Positions 14,317-21,920 of a stretch of DNA of 33,436 bases are shown here, piece by piece. The translations under genes and the position numbers were made by a program. Position 1 is the first letter of the stretch; each line of letters opens with the position of its first letter. The DNA is from a bacterium (lineage in GTDB: Bacteria > UBA6262 > WVXT01): contig DATKVN010000052.1 of assembly GCA_035530055.1 (NCBI GenBank), positions 1 through 33,436 on the forward strand. The letters are read 5' to 3'. Under the pieces are notes generated by a model. It had not been told where the DNA came from, did not search any database, and saw only the letters and a program-made list of their open reading frames with translations.

Positions 14317-14359
14317 TTTCAGTGTTTATCAATGAGATTAGAAAGAGAGAATACAATCA

Positions 14360-15301
14360 ATGGTTGAGATGAAAGCAACGAGAGATGGATATGGGGAAGG
14401 ATTGGTAGCTCTGGGAGAGAAGAATCCTCAGGTGGTGGTCTTGTCAGCCGACCTCACCGATTCCACGAGAGCTTCAATGTTCAAGAAGAGATTTCCAGAA
14501 AGGTTCTTTACAATGGGAGTTGCTGAAGCTGATATGATTGGTACTGCGGGCGGATTATCCTTAGTGGATAAAATTCCCTTCTGCTGCACTCTGGGAGTTT
14601 TTGCCTCTGGTCGCGTCTGGGATCAAGTGAGAGTCACAATCTGTTACAGTAATCTAAATGTAAAGATAGGCGGAAGTCACGGAGGAATTTCGGTTGGCCC
14701 TGATGGTGCTACCCATCAGTCTATTGAGGAGATTACTCTTATGCGAGTTTTGCCTAATATGAAGGTCGTTGTTCCCTGCGATGCTATTGAGACAAGAAAG
14801 GCTACCATTCAGGCGGGAGAAGTATCGGGACCGGTGTATATAAGATTTGGTAGACCACCCATCCCCATAATTACAACAGAAGATACTCCATTTCTTCTTG
14901 GTAAGGCAATAACAATGCGTAAGGGTAAGGATGTAGCAATCTTTGCCTGTGGAATTATGGTGTATGAGGCCTTGGAAGCAGCAAGGGAGCTGGATAAAAA
15001 GGGAATTTCGGCAGGGATAATTAATTTACATACAGTGAAGCCTATTGATGAGGAGATAATATTTAAGGCAGCAAAAGAGACAGGAGCTATTGTTACTGCC
15101 GAAGAACATCAACTTTCCGGAGGGTTTGGCAGTGCAGTGACTGAGGTGGCGGTGAAGCAGTATCCCGTGCCAGTGGAAATGGTAGGAATTAAAGATCACT
15201 TCGGTAAGTCAGGAAGTCCTCAGGAGTTAATGCAAGATTTTGGGTTGACACGATTTGATATTATAAAAGCAGTAGAAAAGGTATTGAAAAGAAAAGGGTA
15301 G
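14360..15301 (+). CDS. Transketolase, C-terminal subunit
   Basis: A 313-residue partner of the gene at 13456, carrying the pyrimidine-binding domain and the C-terminal domain. The catalytic glutamate that activates the thiazolium is E56 in MGVAEADMIG. SHGGISVGPDGATHQSIEE and YIRFGRPP are typical of this half. Residues 190-313 form the transketolase C domain (IINLHTVKPID, EEHQLSGGFGSAV). Both halves are full length for the split form, so the pair should be active. An ATG at 14369 is an alternative start. Confidence 0.95.
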   Translation: MVEMKATRDGYGEGLVALGEKNPQVVVLSADLTDSTRASMFKKRFPERFFTMGVAEADMIGTAGGLSLVDKIPFCCTLGVFASGRVWDQVRVTICYSNLNVKIGGSHGGISVGPDGATHQSIEEITLMRVLPNMKVVVPCDAIETRKATIQAGEVSGPVYIRFGRPPIPIITTEDTPFLLGKAITMRKGKDVAIFACGIMVYEALEAARELDKKGISAGIINLHTVKPIDEEIIFKAAKETGAIVTAEEHQLSGGFGSAVTEVAVKQYPVPVEMVGIKDHFGKSGSPQELMQDFGLTRFDIIKAVEKVLKRKG

Positions 15302-15307
15302 TGCTCT

Positions 15308-15456
15308 GGTATTTGGTTCGCTCGCTAATAATTTTTTGCTCTGCGAGCATCGCCAAAAATCTCAGGAGTTTACCGAAATTCCCGTTGGTCAGTTTCGGCT
15401 AAACTCTATTCTTCGATTTTTGGCTAAAAATTCTAATGCTCGCTACACCAAATACT
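15308..15456. repeat. Large imperfect nested palindrome
   Basis: GTATTTGGT (15309-15317) pairs with ACCAAATAC (15447-15455). Inside it GAGCAT and CCAAAAATC pair with GATTTTTGG and ATGCTC, and at the centre GAGTTTACCGAAA pairs with TTTCGGCTAAACTC with one extra base. The whole could fold as one roughly 150-base hairpin in RNA or as a cruciform. It fills most of the gap before the phosphate transporter gene and shares TTTTTGGCTAAAAATTC with 12926-12942. Confidence 0.65.
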
Positions 15457-15538
15457 CTCGCTTAGGGTAAGAGAAAATAGCTGTCCTGATGAATTGGGAC
15501 AAAAGAGAGCATCTTCGCGCCATAGACAAGGGGTATAG

Positions 15539-16555
15539 TTGGATCCATTTACGATAGCCATATTGCTCGTTGCTGTTGCATTGTTTTTCGACTACTGTAA
15601 TGGTGCTCACGATTCCTCGAATATTGTCGCTACCATGGTTTCTTCTCGGGCAATATCACCCATCTGGGCATTAATCATTACTGCCGTATTTGAGTTTACC
15701 GGAGCCTATTTTCTGGGAACAGCTGTGGCCCAGACAATAGGGAAAGGAATTGTCAACCCCGAAGTTATTAAAGTAATCCCTAATGGTATCATAATAATAT
15801 TTGCTGCTTTAATAGCTGCAATTATCTGGAACCTCTTCACCTGGTATTTTGGAATTCCTACCAGTTCTTCTCATGCCTTGATTGGAGGTCTCCTGGGCGC
15901 ATTTGTCGTGGGCAGGGGATTTTCGATTGTCAACTGGAATAGGGTTGCGGGTATCTTTTTGGTTCTGGTAGCATCTCCCATAGTCGGTTTAATTCTAGGT
16001 TTTCTATTTACTAAGATTGCCTACTCCTTTTCTCAGTGGTCTTCTCCCAGAGCCAATAGTCTATTCAAAAGATTGCAGGTTGGCGCTTCGGTTCTTCTGG
16101 CTCTTTCCCATGGAACAAATGATGCTCAGAAGACAATGGGAGTAATTACATTTTCTCTGGTCGTCTTGGGACTTTACCATCCGCCATCAGGAACTTTTCC
16201 TATTCCTCGCTGGGTAGTTGTTGCCTGTGCTGGCACTATTGCCTTAGGAATCTTAAGTGGAGGCTGGCGGATTATTAAGACTTTAGGCGTCAAGATTTAC
16301 AGAATTCGTCCTATTCATGGATTCACTGCTCAGAGCTGTTCAGCGATTATTATCTATGGGGCAGCGCTTTTCGGCTTTCCCGTGTCCACAACCCAAATAG
16401 CTACTTCCACAATTATGGGCGCTGGTTCAGCGGAGAGGCCAAAGGCTGTCAGATGGGAAGTGGTCAGGGAAATTTTTATTACTTGGTTTGTTACCATTCC
16501 AGTTACCGCCATACTCTCCATATTCTTCTACCTTCTTATTAATAAATTGTTGTAA
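15539..16555 (+). CDS. PiT-family inorganic phosphate transporter
   Basis: A 338-residue integral membrane protein with about ten hydrophobic segments. It carries both PiT signatures: N-terminal CNGAHDSSNIVATMVSSRA and, in the second half, LSHGTNDAQKTMGVI. SSSHALIGGLLGA in the first repeat and GFPVSTTQIATSTIMGAG in the second are the matching inverted-repeat motifs. Members move phosphate, usually as a metal-phosphate complex, with protons or sodium across the plasma membrane. The start is TTG with AAGGGG upstream. The PhoU-like gene follows after 13 bases, the usual arrangement. Confidence 0.95.
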   Translation: MDPFTIAILLVAVALFFDYCNGAHDSSNIVATMVSSRAISPIWALIITAVFEFTGAYFLGTAVAQTIGKGIVNPEVIKVIPNGIIIIFAALIAAIIWNLFTWYFGIPTSSSHALIGGLLGAFVVGRGFSIVNWNRVAGIFLVLVASPIVGLILGFLFTKIAYSFSQWSSPRANSLFKRLQVGASVLLALSHGTNDAQKTMGVITFSLVVLGLYHPPSGTFPIPRWVVVACAGTIALGILSGGWRIIKTLGVKIYRIRPIHGFTAQSCSAIIIYGAALFGFPVSTTQIATSTIMGAGSAERPKAVRWEVVREIFITWFVTIPVTAILSIFFYLLINKLL

Positions 16556-16568
16556 GGGAGAAAAATTT

Positions 16569-17171
16569 ATGAGACTGTTTCCTAAAAAGAGAGATTTTTT
16601 TAAGATGCTTGCCCAACAGGCAGTAAAGAGCGAAGAAGGAATGGTTGCTCTTAGAGATTTCATTGAGGAGGTAACCGAGGAGAAAGGCAACAGTGTCAAA
16701 GAGATTGAGAAAGAGGCTGATGAAGCAAGACGCATTCTGATTGAGGAATTGACTAAATCATTTGTCACACCAATAGATAGAGAAGATATCTTTGCCCTTT
16801 CTCGGGCAATCGATGATATGGTAGATTATGCCAAAAGTACAGTTAACGAAATGCTACTTTTTAAAGTAGAGACAAATGAGCATCTTAGAAAGATGGCTCA
16901 GGCTCTCTGCGAATCTGCTCAACATTTATGTCTGGCAGTACAGGAATTGAAAAGAAAACATAAATCCTGCCTTCAACATCTCATAAGAGCAAAGAAAGTG
17001 GAGAACTATGTAGAACACCTCTATCATGAGGCACTGGCAGAATTGTTTCAGAGTAAAGATTTCATATATATTTTAAAATTGCGGGAAATTTACAGGCACC
17101 TCTCAAATGCTGCAGACAGGGGAGACGAAGCAGCCGATATCATCGGTGATATCGTGGTAAAGATTACTTAA
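16569..17171 (+). CDS. PhoU-like (DUF47) phosphate transport regulator
   Basis: A 200-residue all-helical protein of the DUF47/PhoU-like family, typically encoded beside PiT transporters and thought to modulate them. Visible are a KEIEKEADEARR helix, TPIDREDIFALSRAIDDMVDYA (a metal-binding helix pair typical of the family) and the C-terminal LREIYRHLSNAADRGDEAADIIGDI. The ATG at 16569 follows GGGAG directly after the transporter stop. A longer open frame from 16488 overlaps the transporter and is not used. Together with the upstream transporter it forms a two-gene phosphate-uptake unit. Confidence 0.92.
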   Translation: MRLFPKKRDFFKMLAQQAVKSEEGMVALRDFIEEVTEEKGNSVKEIEKEADEARRILIEELTKSFVTPIDREDIFALSRAIDDMVDYAKSTVNEMLLFKVETNEHLRKMAQALCESAQHLCLAVQELKRKHKSCLQHLIRAKKVENYVEHLYHEALAELFQSKDFIYILKLREIYRHLSNAADRGDEAADIIGDIVVKIT

Positions 17172-17174
17172 AAA

Positions 17175-17999
17175 ATGATTGAAGAGAGTTTAAAAACATT
17201 ACAGGAGATAGTAAAAGCTAACTGTTCCCGAGCCCCGGGTAAGCCCAGAATCGGCTTGATTTTAGGTTCGGGTCTGGGAGGAATTGCTGATGATGTTAGA
17301 GAAGCCTGCTCCATTCCCTATAGTCAGATTCCCCATTTTGTCCATCCCACCATAGAAGGTCATGCGGGAGAGATGGTTCTTGGCAAATTGGAAGGCAAAG
17401 AGGTCTGTGTAATGAAGGGAAGAGTCCACTTCTATGAAGGCTACACCATGAGAGAAATTACTTATCCCGTAAGGCTAATGGCTGGTCTGGGAATAGAAAA
17501 TCTAATCATTACCGGCGCAGCAGGAGGAATAAATGAAAATTTTGAGCCAGGAGACCTGGTACTGATTACCGACCATATAAATTTTATGGGAGATAATCCT
17601 CTAATAGGAGATAGAACTAAAAGACAGTCAATCACTTTCACTAATATGAAAAATGTCTATGACAGAGATTTAATTAGGATTGTTCTAAGTTGTGCTAAAG
17701 CCCTGAAGATTAAACTTCAACAAGGAGTTTACATTGGTGTGACAGGACCTTCTTACGAGACCCCGGCAGAAATAGAGATGACTCGCAGAATGGGAGGAGA
17801 CTTAGTGGGTATGTCCGTTGTGCCCGAGTCAATTGTAGGTAAACAGCTGGGATTGAAGATTCTGGGCATCTCCTGTGTGACCAATATGGCAACGGGAACC
17901 TCGAAAGAACCAATGAACCACCAGTCTGTCTTGAGAGTAGCAGAAAGAGCAAAGGCGAAGCTCTCCAGATTATTAAAAGAAATAGTGAAAAGAATATAA
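17175..17999 (+). CDS. Purine nucleoside phosphorylase
   Basis: A 274-residue trimeric-type PNP that splits purine nucleosides with phosphate to base and ribose 1-phosphate. Key segments: LGSGLGG phosphate loop (31-36), HPTIEGHAGE, GRVHFYEGY, ITGAAGGIN, the base-binding GPSYETPAE and MGGDLVGMSVVPE, and CVTNMATG. It begins three bases after the PhoU-like gene without a clear ribosome binding site, suggesting translational coupling. With rpiB and transketolase it can feed ribose phosphate to central metabolism. Confidence 0.94.
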   Translation: MIEESLKTLQEIVKANCSRAPGKPRIGLILGSGLGGIADDVREACSIPYSQIPHFVHPTIEGHAGEMVLGKLEGKEVCVMKGRVHFYEGYTMREITYPVRLMAGLGIENLIITGAAGGINENFEPGDLVLITDHINFMGDNPLIGDRTKRQSITFTNMKNVYDRDLIRIVLSCAKALKIKLQQGVYIGVTGPSYETPAEIEMTRRMGGDLVGMSVVPESIVGKQLGLKILGISCVTNMATGTSKEPMNHQSVLRVAERAKAKLSRLLKEIVKRI

Positions 18000-18026
18000 C
18001 CGGAGATAGCAAGGGAGGAGAAATAG

Positions 18027-18263
18027 ATGCCTGACCGAGAAATCTACAACGAGCGTTTTAGAACTGACAGAGGAAAGACCTTCTTTTTCGACGTGAAAGA
18101 AAACGTGAGTGGAAGATTTGTGAAGATTACTGAGTCCATCTCCCTGGGAGGAGAGAGGTACAAGAGAAATTTCATTACTGTATCTGAAGAATCCCTTGGG
18201 GAATTTATTACTTTAGCCCAGAAAGTAGTGGAAATAATTAAGTCTCACAGAGAAAACAAATAG
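18027..18263 (+). CDS. PUR-alpha-like nucleic-acid-binding protein (DUF3276 type)
   Basis: A 78-residue protein with one PUR repeat: RGKTFFFDVKENVSGRFVKI followed by TESISLGGERYKRNFITV and a helix EESLGEFITLAQKVVEII. Bacterial members such as Borrelia BpuR bind single-stranded nucleic acids as dimers. A strong GGGAGGAG precedes the ATG. It lies between two nucleoside phosphorylases and is probably in their operon, which suggests a regulatory rather than enzymatic role. The fold assignment is confident, its target unknown. Confidence 0.85.
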   Translation: MPDREIYNERFRTDRGKTFFFDVKENVSGRFVKITESISLGGERYKRNFITVSEESLGEFITLAQKVVEIIKSHRENK

Positions 18264-18305
18264 TTCGAACAATCTTCATAGTAGCAACAGCGAGGAGGTA
18301 AGATA

Positions 18306-19169
18306 ATGGAGAAAGTTAAAATTGGGGTAATAGGAGGTAGTGGTATTTATGACATCGAGGGAATTACCGAAACACGTAAACAGAAAATAAGCACTCCCTT
18401 CGGCGACCCTTCTGATACAATTGTCATTGGTAATCTGGAAGGGATTCCTGTTGCCTTTCTACCCCGGCACGGCAGAGGACATTTCATAATGCCTTCAGAG
18501 CTCAATTCCAGAGCGAACATCTATGCTCTCAAAAGTTTAGGAGTAGAACAGATAATCTCTATTTCAGCATGCGGTAGTCTCAAAGAGGAACTGAAACCCA
18601 GAGACATAGTAATTCCCGACCAGTTATTTGACCGCACTCGTCAAAGACCGTATACTTTCTTTGGTGAGGGCATCGTTGCCCACATCGGTTTTGCCAATCC
18701 CTACTGTCCTGAATTGAGTCAGACTCTCTATCAAGCAGCAAAAGACCTGAGGCTTTCAGTCCACCTGAGTGGCACATATGTTTGTATTGAGGGACCCCAA
18801 TTTTCCACCAAAGCAGAATCTAAAGTCTTCCGCTCTTTAGGATTTTCTATTATTGGAATGACCAATCTCCCGGAAGCAAAACTTGCTCGGGAAGCAGAAA
18901 TCTGTTATGCTACTTTAGGGTTAGTTACCGACTATGATGTGTGGAAAGAAGGCGAAGAAGTCAGCGTGGAAAGAGTCGTCGGGAATCTTCTCGCCAATAT
19001 TGAGAATGTAAAGAAGTTAATCAAGGCCGTCATTCCCAGATTAGAACGGGAGAGGAAGTGTGAATGTGCTTCAGCTCTCGCTTATGCCATTCAGACACAC
19101 AAATGGGCAATAAATAGAAGAACAGCCAAGAAACTCAATCTGTTAATAGGCAAATATCTAAAAAAGTAG
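18306..19169 (+). CDS. mtnP: S-methyl-5'-thioadenosine phosphorylase family
   Basis: A 287-residue member of the MTAP branch of the trimeric PNP family. GGSGIYDIEG, TPFGDPSD, LPRHGRGH, NSRANIYALKSLG, SACGSLKE, EGPQFSTKAES, GMTNLPEAKLAREAE and VTDYDVWKE are visible. The NLPEAKLAREAE and TDYD pattern favours methylthioadenosine over inosine or guanosine as substrate. The enzyme recycles methylthioadenosine from polyamine synthesis or radical-SAM reactions to adenine and methylthioribose 1-phosphate. GAGGAGG precedes the ATG. No other methionine-salvage gene is present, so the fate of methylthioribose phosphate is open. Confidence 0.9.
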   Translation: MEKVKIGVIGGSGIYDIEGITETRKQKISTPFGDPSDTIVIGNLEGIPVAFLPRHGRGHFIMPSELNSRANIYALKSLGVEQIISISACGSLKEELKPRDIVIPDQLFDRTRQRPYTFFGEGIVAHIGFANPYCPELSQTLYQAAKDLRLSVHLSGTYVCIEGPQFSTKAESKVFRSLGFSIIGMTNLPEAKLAREAEICYATLGLVTDYDVWKEGEEVSVERVVGNLLANIENVKKLIKAVIPRLERERKCECASALAYAIQTHKWAINRRTAKKLNLLIGKYLKK

Positions 19170-19171
19170 CT

Positions 19172-19220
19172 GCAGAGCGGAGCTCTGCCTCAATGTAGGG
19201 GCGACACTCCGTGGTCGCCC
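19172..19220. repeat. Two hairpin repeats including GTAGGGGCGAC-ACTCCGTG-GTCGCCC
   Basis: GCAGAGC/GCTCTGC (19172-19188) is followed by GGGCGAC, loop ACTCCGTG, GTCGCCC (19199-19220). A second copy of the latter at 33311-33332 has a G-C pair where this one has A-T, with the same loop. Confidence 0.75.
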
Positions 19221-19249
19221 AATTCTGCCCTAGAATTGACGGAACCATC

Positions 19250-20503
19250 ATGAATCTGAAATTAAAGAAAGGAGACATCTACTTATTTAAGGGCCCCTGC
19301 CTTTTGAGAGTTAATGGAGGCAAGTTCGAAGCAGTAGGAAAAACTCTGGAAAATCCTGAAGAAGTTACAATCCCCAAGGGAAAGTCTATTCCGGTAGAGG
19401 CTTTAATAGATGGGGAACTGGTGTTAGACTTCGAGGAAGGCGGAGAAAGAGAGCACCTATCTGAACGCACAATTCCAGATTCCTGGGATGGGTTAACCGA
19501 GCAGTTAAGTAAAAAAGGAGCGAGGATAATTCTAATTTTAGGAGAGACAGATACCGGAAAGACTTTCTTTTCCAGTTATTTAGCCAATAGACTCCTTACC
19601 CATGGATTGAAAGTAGGTATTCTCGATTGTGATACAGGTCAGAGTGATATTGGTCCACCGGGAACAATCGGACTGGCAGTTTTACACAGGCAGATAGTCT
19701 TCCCCAGTGAAGTGGAACCAACTACCCTCTATTTTACCGGCTCCAACTCTCCTGCTTTCCATTTTCTTCCCTCACTGGTTGGGCTCAAAAGATTAGCTGA
19801 CCGCGGACTAACTCTTGCCGATATACTTATCATCGATACGCCCGGTTGGGTCCAGGGAGAGAAAGCCCGCGCTCTCCATCGCTCAGAAATAGAGATGCTC
19901 GGTCCGGATGTAATCATTTTGCTCGAGAGAAGCGATGAGCTGGAACATCTAGTCAAAAATTATCCTCAAGAGAAAATCTTTCGTTTACCTGTTAGTAAAG
20001 GTCCTTCACCAAGAAGCCATGAGGAGAGGAAGGCCCTGCGGGAAATGATGTATAAGAAGTATTTTAAACAAGCCAGTTATCTAGAGCTGGACCTCGACGA
20101 AATCCAAACAGACCGTGCATATTTCAAAACAGGTAAGGAAATAAAATTAAAAGATATTCATTATCTCTGGGCAGAGAGACTTTCCAGTCGGGAAGGGATT
20201 CTCGTGGTAACAGAGGAGCCATTGTCTGAGGAAGAATCCATTATGGTAAGAAGAGAAACAGGTGTTTACAATCTGAAAAATATCATTACTGGCAATGAAA
20301 AGAACATCTTGATAGGACTTTTGGATTACATAAGTGAAGTTCTGGGGATAGGAATTATTGATAGAATAGATTATAAAGGAAGAAAAATAAAAATATTCAC
20401 TCCCGTAAAAGAAAAAGAAAAGATTAGAACAATCCAGTTCGGTTCCCTGAGATTGACACCAGAGGGAACCGAAGCAGGATTTGTTGAACCGGGATATTTT
20501 TAA
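19250..20503 (+). CDS. Clp1-type polynucleotide 5'-hydroxyl kinase
   Basis: A 417-residue protein with the three-part plan of archaeal and eukaryotic Clp1/Grc3. Residues 1-70 form an N-terminal beta domain (KGDIYLFKGPCLLRVNGG, VTIPKGKSIPVEAL). The kinase core has Walker A GETDTGKT (98-105), the clasp LDCDTGQSDIGPPGTIGLAV and the IIDTPGWVQG motif. A C-terminal domain of about 110 residues follows. The family phosphorylates 5'-OH ends of RNA or DNA. The ATG at 19250 is chosen because a GTG at 19211 would lie in a hairpin repeat. Such kinases are uncommon in bacteria, so transfer from archaea is plausible. The following HAD gene starts one base after its stop. Confidence 0.85.
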   Translation: MNLKLKKGDIYLFKGPCLLRVNGGKFEAVGKTLENPEEVTIPKGKSIPVEALIDGELVLDFEEGGEREHLSERTIPDSWDGLTEQLSKKGARIILILGETDTGKTFFSSYLANRLLTHGLKVGILDCDTGQSDIGPPGTIGLAVLHRQIVFPSEVEPTTLYFTGSNSPAFHFLPSLVGLKRLADRGLTLADILIIDTPGWVQGEKARALHRSEIEMLGPDVIILLERSDELEHLVKNYPQEKIFRLPVSKGPSPRSHEERKALREMMYKKYFKQASYLELDLDEIQTDRAYFKTGKEIKLKDIHYLWAERLSSREGILVVTEEPLSEEESIMVRRETGVYNLKNIITGNEKNILIGLLDYISEVLGIGIIDRIDYKGRKIKIFTPVKEKEKIRTIQFGSLRLTPEGTEAGFVEPGYF

Positions 20504-20504
20504 G

Positions 20505-21188
20505 ATGATAAAAGCAATTATTTTTGACATAGATAATACCTTGGTAGACTTTATGAAAGTAAAGCGTGTAGCAGTAGAAGCCGCAGTAGAGGCAATGATT
20601 GATGCTGGATTGAAGATGCCCAAAGAGGAAATGGTAGATAAAATTCACAAAGCATACGGAGAAGAGGGGATTGAAGACCAGCACATATTCGATAAAGTTT
20701 TACAGCAGGAGTTTGGCCACATCGATTATAGAATCCTCGCCTCAGGCATCATTGGCTATCGCAAAGCAAAAGAAGGGACAATGAACCTCTATCCCCACGT
20801 CCACCTCACCCTGACTACTTTAGCAAAGATGGGAATAAAGATGATAATCGTTACCGATGCTCCCAGGCTTCCCGTATGGATGAGGATTTGTGCCTTAGAG
20901 TTGCAGCACTACTTCGAGCGTGTGCTCTCCTACGAGGACACTGGAGAGAAGAAACCATCTCCCAAACCCTTCCGGATGGCCCTCGATATCCTCAAGGTCA
21001 AACCTGAAGAAACATTAATGGTGGGAGACTGGGCAGAGCGCGATGTAGTGGGAGCAAAGAAAATGGGAATAAAAACAGCCTTTGCTCGCTATGGCGATAG
21101 GTTTGGCACCAAGGATTCGGGAGCAGATTACGACCTCAACGATATTCTGGAACTTGTGGACATCGTCCAAAAAGAAAACAAGAAATAA
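20505..21188 (+). CDS. HAD-superfamily hydrolase (phosphatase)
   Basis: A 227-residue HAD phosphatase with all four motifs: nucleophile DIDNT (D8, D10), the threonine of IIVTDAP near 114-120, the lysine of KKPSPKPF and the metal-binding MVGDWAERD. A helical cap of about 85 residues lies between motifs I and II, as in C1-type (phosphoglycolate phosphatase-like) members. The start is one base after the Clp1-like kinase stop, so the two are translationally coupled. A substrate connected to 5'-phosphorylated nucleic acid or nucleotides is possible but unproven. Confidence 0.88.
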   Translation: MIKAIIFDIDNTLVDFMKVKRVAVEAAVEAMIDAGLKMPKEEMVDKIHKAYGEEGIEDQHIFDKVLQQEFGHIDYRILASGIIGYRKAKEGTMNLYPHVHLTLTTLAKMGIKMIIVTDAPRLPVWMRICALELQHYFERVLSYEDTGEKKPSPKPFRMALDILKVKPEETLMVGDWAERDVVGAKKMGIKTAFARYGDRFGTKDSGADYDLNDILELVDIVQKENKK

Positions 21189-21218
21189 TTTCACCAATAA
21201 TAAGGAGAATTACAAATT

Positions 21219-21782
21219 ATGAAAGCCAAAAGATGCATATTAATCACTATTTTAATATTTTCTCTCTCTTTACAAGTTGTTTTAGCCCTCCCAGCAAAAG
21301 ATGTAAAACCGATTCCCAACAGGTTATACTATCCAGCAGTCCACGAACTCTTGAAGCAAGCAGAAAAATCTATTCAGGTAGTGATGTTTGAAATGTTCTA
21401 CTACCCAAAATATCCGGAAAGCCTGGAAAACCAGTTAGTTCAAGATTTAATAGATGCTCACAAAAGAGGAGTAAATATAGAAGTAATCTTAGAACAGGGC
21501 GCCTTTGGAAGAATCACCAGAAGGAACAAAAGAGAGGGAGGATTTATGCTCTCCCAAGCTGGTGTTAAGGTATACTTCGAGTCCCGCTCCAAGACCACCC
21601 ACAATAAACTCATCATAGTAGACGAAAGATACACCATAATCGGCAGCACCAACTGGAACTATTATGCATTAGAGAAAAATAACGAAGCTTCCGTCCTCAT
21701 AGATTCTATCCCCCTTGCCAAATTTTATCTTGAAGAGTTCAACAGAATCAAATCCGAATGTCCCCCACTCAACAAAAAATAG
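21219..21782 (+). CDS. Secreted single-HKD phospholipase D-family nuclease
   Basis: A 187-residue protein with a hydrophobic signal segment (residues 5-24, cleavage plausible after VLA) and one HKD motif: H128, K130, D135, then GSTNWN (142-147) and the downstream E156 of NNEAS. This is the size and layout of Nuc-type endonucleases, which pair two subunits to build one active site. Export to the periplasm or beyond would allow it to degrade DNA. AAGGAG lies upstream. A role beside ComEC-type DNA uptake is speculation. Confidence 0.87.
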   Translation: MKAKRCILITILIFSLSLQVVLALPAKDVKPIPNRLYYPAVHELLKQAEKSIQVVMFEMFYYPKYPESLENQLVQDLIDAHKRGVNIEVILEQGAFGRITRRNKREGGFMLSQAGVKVYFESRSKTTHNKLIIVDERYTIIGSTNWNYYALEKNNEASVLIDSIPLAKFYLEEFNRIKSECPPLNKK

Positions 21783-21839
21783 TTCAAATCGTTGACAAGT
21801 AAAAAGTTATACAGGTTATTTAGAATCGGGCCAAGAAAA

Positions 21840-21859
21840 CTACGGGGCTTGCCCCGTGG
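21840..21859 (+). mobile_element. Left-end hairpin of the TnpB element
   Basis: CTACGGGG, loop CTTG, CCCCGTGG form an 8-bp stem about 60 bases upstream of tnpB. The stem length and CTTG loop match the right-end hairpin at 23094-23113 and that of the relic at 8062-8081, as expected of the subterminal palindromes of IS200/IS605-type ends. The exact left boundary is not resolved. Confidence 0.6.
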
Positions 21860-21920
21860 ATGAATTGGCGAAAATCTTTTAAAAAATACTCGACATTTAA
21901 AAGCTACAGCAAAAAGGGAA

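Noticed and set aside
16488-16568. Longer N-terminus for the PhoU-like protein
   Set aside because: It would overlap the transporter gene in another frame, and the family starts at the ATG at 16569 with GGGAG before it.
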